Below are positions 21,172 through 29,041 of a stretch of 64,000 nucleotides of DNA, piece after piece. The stretch is from positions 2,480,001-2,544,000 of the forward strand of contig CM074766.1 in assembly GCA_037355855.1 (NCBI GenBank). Reading direction: 5' to 3'. Position 1 is the stretch's first letter; every line of letters starts with the position of its first letter. Position numbers and translations under genes: made by a program. Below the pieces are notes generated by a model, which was given only the letters and a program-made list of their open reading frames with translations, did not search any database and was not told the origin of the DNA. The DNA comes from Pseudo-nitzschia pungens. Its lineage: Eukaryota; Bacillariophyta; Bacillariophyceae; Bacillariales; Bacillariaceae.

Positions 21172-24100
21172 AACGACGGCCGGTGCCCGAAATTAAGTAA
21201 GGTTGGCCGGCTATTGTACCAGATGGATCTGCCGCGCGCGCGCCCGAGTCCTGAGGGACAGTGCGAGCTGGACAGCCACGCTGATACGACCGCCGCCGGT
21301 TCCAATATGATCTTGCTTGAAGACCAAGTCGTCAGCCACGTCGATGTTCATCCTTTTTCGCCTGAGCTCGAGCCTATCAAGAACATTCCTATTGGGACCT
21401 GTGTTACGGCCTACACAGATACCGACGGGAAAGTTTGGTTGATTTATTTCCACGAAGCCCTGTATTTTGGCGACAAGTTGTCCCACAGCTTGATTTGCCC
21501 GAATCAGATACGGGACTGCCATCCCAATCGTGTCAGTGAAACGCCCCGTCAGTATGATGAGCAGTCCAGTCACTCCATCCATATTGACAATACCGATCCT
21601 GAAGATCCCCATGCGGGCCACACCCTCGACATCAAGCTCCTGCTTGATGGGGTCGTGTCCTATTTCCCTTCCCGCAAGCCAACCAAGCATGAGATGGCTA
21701 CATGCGATCATGTCGTTGCTACCCGAGACTTCCCTTGGGATCCGAAGAGCAAGAAGTTCGAGCAAGCCGAAGCAGCTATCGACGGATCTCATCCGTTGAA
21801 TCCTACGCTGTCTGTCCTTCGCGCGGAGACGCCCCATGCGTCCGCGCCGACCACGAAGCAGTCCAAGAAGTCCAACAAGCGTAAGATGGAGCCCGTCGAA
21901 ACACGGTCCAACTTCAGTCCCCATTTGTACGACAAGCCTCTTCACAGCGACGATCTGATCCTTCCCCAACATGATTGTTATGAGAAGTACAAGCTGCGGA
22001 GTCTCCAGCAACTCTGCACCCGCCGTGATCTGACCCCATGTGCGATCGCATCCAACTCGCGTCTGGATGCGCGGCTATCTTCTCTTTTTCATTCGGGCGA
22101 TTCATTGAAGACTTGCGGGGACGATGATGTAGACGAGGACGCAGCAGTACCAAGTCTTACAATCAATGCCCTGCATACGCCGTTGTACGAGCGCGCCTAC
22201 ACCGACGGCCGTGAGCGCTTCGAATTGGATCCCCGTCACAGTTCTCCCGTCTGCTTGTCATCCGTCTACAAGCATGTACGATGGGACGATGCAGTCGAAC
22301 CAGTCGATCCCGAGATCGACACTATCGCCAGACGAGCCAAGTGGGGTCCGACGATTGACACCGAACGATACTGCAAGATCGACTCCGACCGTCTGTCCAA
22401 GATTTGGGATGTATCTCCGAGAAAGGCTGCGGATACTCTTCGAGTCACGACGCAGAAAGGGTTCCGCAACCCTATGCATCCCCTTGTCCGCCGCTTGCCA
22501 ACGCAGAGCTTCAGAAACAAGCGCATCGCGGCTGGCAAATGGTACACCGACACCTGGATGGCAAAGGTCCCGAGCATCATGCGACAAGATTCAGCCGCCC
22601 AAGTTTTCAGTAATGGTAAGGGCTACGACGAGTTCATACCTATACAGGGCAAGAAGCAAGCGTATGAAGGCCTGAAGATTTTCATCCACGACGTCGGTAT
22701 CCCTGAGCATTTGATATCTGATGGCGCTCGAGAGCAAGGATCCCCTGGTACCTACAAGACTCCATGGAATAAGGTCGTCAGCAAAAACCATATCCACCAG
22801 ACCTTTATCCAGCCAAGATGTCCCTTCCAGAATCGCGCGGAGCTCAGCATCGGCCATATCAGCAGAAGCATCCGCAAGAAGACGGCTCGGAAGCGATCCC
22901 CCAAGCGACTGTGGGCTTTCTGCGGAGAGCTCGTTGCTGCCATCCGACAGCGCACGGCTTCCAGTGATCCTACGACGATGGGTCGAACGCCGTTCGAAAT
23001 GGTACATGGGTACATGCCTGACATATCTCTGTACCAAGCCCATGAATGGTATGATTTCGTCTATTGGGTTGATCTCTCTGATGGGACCGAGAAGCTGGGA
23101 CGATGGCTTGGCCCGTGCGGTGATCGATTCGGAGGCGGAGACTGCCACTGGATTCTGAACGAGGCAGCCATGCCGGTAAGCACTAACACAGTCCGTGCAG
23201 TTACTGAAGAAGAATGGCGTTCCCATGACGTCAAGCGCTATATGGACTCATTTGACCAAGCAGTGGAATCCAAGATCGGGGACAAGGTTGAGGATAACGA
23301 CGCTAAGTTCCAAGCTACGTACCCCGATCCCCCTGCTGAGTTATTTGAGGGTCACCAAGAAAGGTGGGAGCTCGCCGAGCCGGAAGCCTCCATTCCGGAT
23401 ATTGACGATCTCATACCTGATGGGGATGACTATGATGAGTATATTGGTAATAATGTCATGATCCAGAAGGGCGACGAACGACTACGGTGTGTCGTGAAGA
23501 ATCGTTCTGCTGATCTTAATGGCAATCCGATTGGTAAGAGGAATGATAACCCTATCCTTGATACCAGAATGTATGATCTGCAGTTTCCAGATGGTTCCAT
23601 CGAGCAGTACACCGCCAATATCGTTGCTGAGAGCATGTACAGCGAGATCGATGACGACGGACGAATGTTCTCTCTACTGGACGAGATTATCGATCACGAG
23701 AAGGACGGATCTGCCGTTAGGAAGCAAGATGCGACGATCACCAACAAGTATGGTCGCAAAGTCCCAAGGCCTACAACGAAGGGATGGCGATTGCTCGTCA
23801 GTTGGAAAGACGGAACCGAATCCTGGTGTAAGTTGAGCGATCTGAAAGAGTCCTTTCCTGTGCAGACCGCAGAGTACGCCATATCCGCCAAGATCTCGGA
23901 TCAGCCAGCATTTCGATGGTGGATCCACCACGTACTACGAAGGAAGAAGCGAATCCTCAAGGCCACCAAGCGAAACAAGTACTGGGATAGAACGCACAAG
24001 TTCGGAGTGGAGCTACCACATTCCATCCCTGAAGCTCTTGCCATCGACCGAAAGACGGGAACGGACTATTGGGAGAAGGCGATTGCGAAGGAAATGAGAA

Positions 24101-25722
24101 ACAACGAGATGGCGTTCGAGTTTGACTCCAGCTACACCGTCGAAGGTCTGAAGGCCGAAGGATTCAGCAAGATCACGACGCACATGATCTTTGACGTGAA
24201 GTTGGGGTCTCTCACAAGGAAAGCACGGCTTGTCGCCGATGGCCACAAGGTACAAGCCACAGCTAAGGAACATACCTTCAGCAGTGTTCCAAGCAGGGAT
24301 TCAGTCCGTATCTTCTTCCTGTTGGCAGCGCTGAACAATTTGGATGTGCTGTCTGCGGACATACAGAACGCATATCTTACAGCGCCGATCAAGAAGAAGT
24401 ACTATTTAGTTGCACGGGCTGAAGATGGTTTCCCCCAGCATTTGGTAGGTCAGGTATGTAAGATCGTTCGAGCACTGTATGGACTTCCTGTTGCAGGCGC
24501 GTCGTTCCGATCCTATTTGACCAAGCACCTACGAACGCTAGGGTATCAGCCTTGTAAAGCTGACCCTGATGTTCATATGCGAGTGGAGACGCGAAAGGAT
24601 GGTTCTAGGTACTGGGCATACCTGATTGCATACGTCGACGATATTATCTGTTGCAGTGAGGACCCCCGACGGCAGTTGGAAAGTATCGAGCAGCGCTTCA
24701 CGCTGAAGGACGGGACTATAGAAGTTCCAACCCTGTATCTGGGCGCTGATGTCCATTCGCATGTGGTCGAAGACGATCCAATTCCCAAGTGGGCGATGTC
24801 CTCCGAGAAATATGCTAAGAAAGCCATCGACGCAGTAGAGAAGGAGCTTGGCACCGAGCAGTATGGTTACAAGCACCTTCCGAACAAGGTGTCTACCCCG
24901 TTGACATCCGATTATCGTCCAGAGGTTGATGTAACCGCCGAGCTGGATCCAAGCAAGCAGAACTACTACCAAGGATTGATTGGCGTCTTGAGATGGTTGT
25001 GTGAACTTGGAAGACTTGATTTGGTCATGCCTGTATCCCTCATGTCCAGGTACCTAGCCCAAGCAAGAACAGGGCATTTGAACCAAGTATTGCACATGTT
25101 TGCCTATCTCAAGGCGCATGCCCGATCCAAGTTGGTGTTTGATGAGACGCGTCCTGAAGTGGATGAAACCAGATTCCCCGACTGTGATTGGAGTGAGTTC
25201 TATCCAGATGCCAAGGAGGTATTACCACCGGATGCTCCTGAACCTCTTGGAAAAGCAGTTATTATGAGCTGTTTTGTTGATGCGGACCATGCTGGATGCA
25301 AAGCCACGAGGAGATCCCATACCGGAATCATCATCTTTGTGAACAGGGCTCCAATCCTGTGGTTCAGCAAGAGGCAAACCACTGTAGAGACCTCCACCTT
25401 TGGGTCCGAGATTGTCGCGCTTCGAATTGCCATTGAACTGATTGAAGGGCTCAGATACAAGCTCAGGATGATGGGTGTCCCTATTGAAGGTCCTACCAAT
25501 GTGTACTGTGATAACGAGTCTGTTGTCAAAAATACTACCAGACCAGAGAGCCCTTGCAACAAGAAGCACAACAGCGTCGCATACCACAAGGCGCGCGAGT
25601 CTATTGCTGCTGGGACAATTCGCATAGCAAAAGAGCCTGGCGAGACCAATATTGCTGACTTATTCACCAAGCTACTGAATGGTCCAGCTCTGAAAGAACA
25701 CTGCGCTCGATGCATGTGGTAA
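21172..25722 (+). CDS. pol: Copia pol polyprotein: protease, integrase, RT, RNase H
   Basis: The open frame begins directly after the gag TGA and runs about 1516 codons with no in-frame ATG until 21223, so expression by read-through of the gag UGA is likely. Domains in order: a protease with ELDSHADTTAAG (DSHADT replaces the usual D[ST]G); integrase core with YTDTW, LISDGAREQG and NRAELSIG as the D, D and E segments; reverse transcriptase from about 24160 with SADIQNAYLTAP and catalytic AYVDDIICC at about 24627-24653; RNase H with FVDADHAGCKATRRSHTG and the closing CDNESVV segment. The HHCC zinc module usually before the copia integrase core is not evident. No breaks are seen. Confidence 0.93.
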   Translation, partial: NDGRCPKLSKVGRLLYQMDLPRARPSPEGQCELDSHADTTAAGSNMILLEDQVVSHVDVHPFSPELEPIKNIPIGTCVTAYTDTDGKVWLIYFHEALYFGDKLSHSLICPNQIRDCHPNRVSETPRQYDEQSSHSIHIDNTDPEDPHAGHTLDIKLLLDGVVSYFPSRKPTKHEMATCDHVVATRDFPWDPKSKKFEQAEAAIDGSHPLNPTLSVLRAETPHASAPTTKQSKKSNKRKMEPVETRSNFSPHLYDKPLHSDDLILPQHDCYEKYKLRSLQQLCTRRDLTPCAIASNSRLDARLSSLFHSGDSLKTCGDDDVDEDAAVPSLTINALHTPLYERAYTDGRERFELDPRHSSPVCLSSVYKHVRWDDAVEPVDPEIDTIARRAKWGPTIDTERYCKIDSDRLSKIWDVSPRKAADTLRVTTQKGFRNPMHPLVRRLPTQSFRNKRIAAGKWYTDTWMAKVPSIMRQDSAAQVFSNGKGYDEFIPIQGKKQAYEGLKIFIHDVGIPEHLISDGAREQGSPGTYKTPWNKVVSKNHIHQTFIQPRCPFQNRAELSIGHISRSIRKKTARKRSPKRLWAFCGELVAAIRQRTASSDPTTMGRTPFEMVHGYMPDISLYQAHEWYDFVYWVDLSDGTEKLGRWLGPCGDRFGGGDCHWILNEAAMPVSTNTVRAVTEEEWRSHDVKRYMDSFDQAVESKIGDKVEDNDAKFQATYPDPPAELFEGHQERWELAEPEASIPDIDDLIPDGDDYDEYIGNNVMIQKGDERLRCVVKNRSADLNGNPIGKRNDNPILDTRMYDLQFPDGSIEQYTANIVAESMYSEIDDDGRMFSLLDEIIDHEKDGSAVRKQDATITNKYGRKVPRPTTKGWRLLVSWKDGTESWCKLSDLKESFPVQTAEYAISAKISDQPAFRWWIHHVLRRKKRILKATKRNKYWDRTHKFGVELPHSIPEALAIDRKTGTDYWEKAIAKEMRNNEMAFEFDSSYTVEGLKAEGFSKITTHMIFDVKLGSLTRKARLVADGHKVQATAKEHTFSSVPSRDSVRIFFLLAALNNLDVLSADIQNAYLTAPIKKKYYLVARAEDGFPQHLVGQVCKIVRALYGLPVAGASFRSYLTKHLRTLGYQPCKADPDVHMRVETRKDGSRYWAYLIAYVDDIICCSEDPRRQLESIEQRFTLKDGTIEVPTLYLGADVHSHVVEDDPIPKWAMSSEKYAKKAIDAVEKELGTEQYGYKHLPNKVSTPLTSDYRPEVDVTAELDPSKQNYYQGLIGVLRWLCELGRLDLVMPVSLMSRYLAQARTGHLNQVLHMFAYLKAHARSKLVFDETRPEVDETRFPDCDWSEFYPDAKEVLPPDAPEPLGKAVIMSCFVDADHAGCKATRRSHTGIIIFVNRAPILWFSKRQTTVETSTFGSEIVALRIAIELIEGLRYKLRMMGVPIEGPTNVYCDNESVVKNTTRPESPCNKKHNSVAYHKARESIAAGTIRIAKEPGETNIADLFTKLLNGPALKEHCARCMW

Positions 25723-25796
25723 ATTGCTCTAGCTGCATTATTTGGGGCACCTTCGATCCCTGACAAGCAGCTCCGACGCAAAAGATTTTTGGCTCC

Positions 25797-25868
25797 GATT
25801 TTCGGAAGCAAACGATTTCGATTCTCGGAAGCAAACGATTTCGATTTTCGGAACCAGACGATTTCGAT
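25797..25868 (+). repeat. Tandem repeat, ~23-25 bp x 3
   Basis: Three successive versions of TTCGGAAGCAAACGATTTCG lie just after the pol stop, inside the copia element. Their role is unknown. Confidence 0.8.
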
Positions 25869-26303
25869 TTACGAGTTATTCCTTCGATTACGGATTCCGA
25901 TTGCAACGGATTTCGTTTCGACCTTTGATCCTATGTTATATGTTATATTGGGAGTCTCCGGTACACCGGTTCCGGGGACTATAAACTTGAAAGACAATAG
26001 GCTGATTGATCTCCTTGTCCGTGTCAAGGAGTGGAACCAAGGGCAAAACGTCCTCCGGTCCGACCCCCCTTTTTTTTGTACTACGAATCAGCCGGGCCTC
26101 TGATAGAAGAACTGCAATATTTGGTGCAGTTTGATCTCTGACAAGTTATATGGAAGCATCCCTGAATTCTGTTATGATCCATCCAAGTGTCCTGGTACAA
26201 CAAGCAAGAGTATTGGTGGTGTCCTCCTGGGAGTATCTGTTTCCGGGGACTGGTATAGTTGCTCAGTTGCTCATACAGGACCACTGGCATGAATCACGGG
26301 GAC
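25869..26303 (+). other. Copia 3' non-coding region
   Basis: Sequence between the tandem repeat and the 3' LTR. CACGGGGAC, next to the LTR start at about 26304, is a short purine-rich candidate for the plus-strand primer. No protein is supported. Confidence 0.5.
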
Positions 26304-27232
26304 TATGAAGATATCCAGTGTGCTATGATCTGTGCTAAGGCCCTGTGTAGAAGGGCTACTGGGTCTACAGTCAGCAACATCCAGTAGCTGACTAACAGGT
26401 GCTGAGCTGAGTGCTGAGGTGTGTGCTAATTGGTAGCATACAGGCTTAGCAACAGGCTTAGCAACAGGCTTAGCAACAGGCTTAGCAGCAGGCTTAGCAG
26501 CAGGCTTAGCAGCAGGCTTAGCAGCAGACTTAGCAGCAGGCTTAGCAGCAGACCTATCCTGTTTAGTATGGATGCTAGCAAAGTTTACTAGGGTCGCCGC
26601 GTACGATTTGTACCAATCGTACGTACCCCGAGTAAAGCACCTCCTGTCGTGGTGTAGCTAAATGCTACAGGGTTAGGGTTGCTAAGGCTGCGAGATACTG
26701 AAAGATGCTAGCCTACCATGATACCATGCTAAGATACGATGCTACCGCCGGGGTCGGGTCATTGGTGTACAATGTGTACCATGACCGGATACCCGGCCCA
26801 GACAGTTACCCAACGCGCTAGCACACGTTTCGATCTAATTAATCGGAGATACCTACGATACTCCGATACGGTACGCTACTCGTAGGATACAGTACCAGAG
26901 CTACAGAAGCTCTGTTATTAGCGAGTTAGCGAATCGATGTCACGATACAGAGCTGAGCGCTTTGGCTCAGCTCCTTTTCACTCTTTCTTTTACACTCTAA
27001 AATAGAAACCTATCATGCCCTCCTTTCGATCGATTCCGATGTACCTCTAGGGAAGTGCTTTGTATTGCTTGAGTGTATGCAATAGGCCTTGAACAGTCCA
27101 CTGTAGACTCACGATTTGCCAGAACTTTATGTATTATCGTTGTTAAGGCTTTTGCCCTATTTTAGTACACAGTACAAGACGTTTATCTACGATTAAGTTC
27201 CCCGAAGACCGCTGACGAGCGGATATCAACAC
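26304..27232 (+). repeat. Copia 3' LTR
   Basis: Corresponds base for base, at an offset of 8946, to the 5' LTR, including all nine 12-base repeats (26443-26550) and the hairpin series. The length is unchanged between copies. Confidence 0.9.
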
Positions 27233-27318
27233 ATCCCCAGCTCTTTTCCCTCGGCGGCGCCTCGGAAAAAGAGCAGGGGATGTTGCAGCTGCTGCCTGCT
27301 GTTTCTTCTGGTGACCAC
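27233..27318. repeat. Foldback hairpin 2: apex and right arm
   Basis: Right part of the hairpin split by the copia element. The apex CCCTCGGCGGCGCCTCGG lies between CTCTTTTC and AAAAAGAG. From 27276 to 27318 the right arm pairs with 17316-17357 plus one further C, 43 bases without a mismatch. The inner stem has a small mismatch (AGCTCTTTT against AAAAAGAGC). Confidence 0.9.
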
Positions 27319-27331
27319 TCGGAGTCGGATT

Positions 27332-27421
27332 GGTTGGCACGTGTCTCACCCTAAGTATTGAATATTCCTCGGCGCGCGCGCCTCGGAATATTCAATACTT
27401 GGGGTTCGACACGTGTCAACC
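27332..27421. repeat. Foldback hairpin 3 (shared-apex family)
   Basis: Left arm 27332-27368 and right arm 27385-27421 pair at 33 of 37 positions. The inner part, around AAGTATTGAATATTCC, is perfect. The outer ends carry the E-box-like palindrome CACGTG. The centre, CCTCGGCGCGCGCGCCTCGG, has a GC palindrome above a TC/TC mismatch. It starts only 13 bases after hairpin 2 ends. Confidence 0.9.
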
Positions 27422-28133
27422 AAAACAGGAGGTCGGTATATTACTTTCAGTAGTAACTTACTACGTATTCGTGATCATCTTCTCACCAACACCATCATCC
27501 AAGTTACGGTAAGGTTACTTCTACAAGTGAGACTTTTAAAATTCGTACTGTAATTGCTGGCGTGTCATACTTGCACCGTAAATAACGGTATTCTACCGCC
27601 ACTAATACCGGTAGGTTGTGCTTACGTGCTCACAGATTGAAAGAATTGAAACATTCGTGTTTCTAACACGTGCGCGTCACGAAAGGATGACGGTGGGCAC
27701 AAGTTAGGAGGAAAATCCCACCAACGAAATTTTTGAATTTTTCCTTCCACTTCTTTTCTCGCAACATCACCGAAAAAACAAGAAAAGCCTCGGCAAAAAC
27801 ACCAATGATACGGCTGCAAATTCTTTTCCCAACGTTCCGCGTAGAATGTAGAATTTCTTTGTTCATTCGCTACCGGAAGCCACAGGCGATAACCTCACCA
27901 TAGGTAGACGGGGGGATGTATTGTATTTTCTAGTCCAAGAACTACGAACCTATACATCGTGCTCAGAAACTAAGAAGGTCATATCAACAAGACCATTACA
28001 ATACAGGCAGCATCTTAGCACACCGCAAAGTCGAAACGCATTCACAAACTGCACTGGATCTGTCATTGGTGAAACTGCAGCGACCTTTGTAAAAGATTTT
28101 GTTTCCAATTCCACGAATTCTGCACTGAACATC
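27422..28133. other. Intergenic, no gene seen
   Basis: AT-rich sequence between the repeat nest and the next gene. The frame of the following gene is open upstream to 27921, but that part looks non-protein and lacks a targeting signal. Nothing else was identified. Confidence 0.4.
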
Positions 28134-28601
28134 ATGTCCCCGCTTGCCTCTCTGTTCTGCTTCCAATTACTCTTTTTGGCCATTGAGTCGTTTGCTGTGG
28201 TCCCAATCGGGAACTCGGCAACCGGCAAACTTATTTCATCGACAACTACATCACTATCAGCATATACGCCTCCAACCAGCGGATCGTCTCAACAATACGC
28301 TGCGTGGGGATCTCGAAGCAGTGGATCTAGCGTCCCGTCGAAAACAGTATGCGAGTCTGCTGTCAATGTTGAATGGGAACCTATGTCGGAGTTGGAACGA
28401 CGAATCGAAGACGGGATTCATTACGAGCACATACCAAATCATTACGACGAAGCACAGCAAATGCCGGGGTGCCATCCAAGGGCAAAGAGAATAGTGAACG
28501 AAGAAGAAGAGGATAATGCACCAGGTGTCCGTGCTGTTTTCTGTGCGTATCGTTACAGTGAAGAGGACTACAATCGGCTGAAGTCGGCAGGTATTTCCTG
28601 A
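28134..28601 (+). CDS. Secreted or plastid-targeted protein of unknown function
   Basis: I start the protein at ATG 28134 (155 residues), although the frame is open further upstream. The chosen Met begins a clean signal peptide (SLFCFQLLFLAIESFA) with a phenylalanine near the predicted cleavage, similar to the ASAF motif. A Ser/Thr-rich linker follows. The C-terminal half carries WEPMSELERRIEDGIHYEH, a Tyr/Glu-rich stretch, the acidic EEEEDNAPG and a final CAYRYSEEDYNRLKSAGIS. This ordered C-terminal part looks conserved, but I do not recognise a domain. Two Cys (about residues 70 and 107) and a third near the end may matter. Confidence 0.6.
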   Translation: MSPLASLFCFQLLFLAIESFAVVPIGNSATGKLISSTTTSLSAYTPPTSGSSQQYAAWGSRSSGSSVPSKTVCESAVNVEWEPMSELERRIEDGIHYEHIPNHYDEAQQMPGCHPRAKRIVNEEEEDNAPGVRAVFCAYRYSEEDYNRLKSAGIS

Positions 28602-29041
28602 GTCAATAAAATGGTTTTTGAAGACAGCAACAGTTATGTCATTACGACAAAGAAAAATGAGTTGTCTGTTTCTATATGTGGTTGTGGAAAAGGATCATTT
28701 GTACAAAAGAACAAAGAACTTGAACTGGGGTCACTCATGCTCTCCTTGCGTAACGCGACACGTGAACTGAAGAAACCAAATCGGTATCTCGTCGGAAGAT
28801 CTCTTGCACACTTTGCGAGATAACTGAATCGCATCATCATCATACGTATCGCGTGGCGTCAACGCCGGAAACAGCATGATTCAAAGTAATGTGAAGTCGA
28901 TGGAAACAACACTACGTGTAGGTTTCTCGGTTACAAAATAGAAGTTTAACTCCCCCTTGACTTAATCTGATGTTTCATCGCAAAATATTCCCTAAGATTT
29001 CGAATTAACTCTATCAATACTGCGCGCCAACACTCCCGATG
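28602..29041. other. Intergenic between convergent genes
   Basis: 3' flanks of the unknown secreted protein and the carotenoid-isomerase-like gene. No supported frame, RNA or repeat. Confidence 0.5.

Larger units (their letters stand above)
17358..27232 (+). mobile_element. Complete Ty1/copia LTR retrotransposon (CoDi-like)
   Basis: The element is about 9.9 kb, with LTRs of about 929 bases, a 0.9-kb leader, gag, pol (protease, integrase, reverse transcriptase, RNase H) and a 0.6-kb 3' region. Integrase ahead of reverse transcriptase gives the copia order. LTR copies at about 17358-18286 and 26304-27232 show no difference by eye. Ends are uncertain by 1-2 bases because the flanks share ACATCCC. 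A 5-base duplication such as ATCCC fits. The terminal bases include GATATCC/GGATATC inverted repeats. The insertion lies inside one arm of a hairpin. Both frames are intact, so this looks young and possibly active. Confidence 0.95.
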
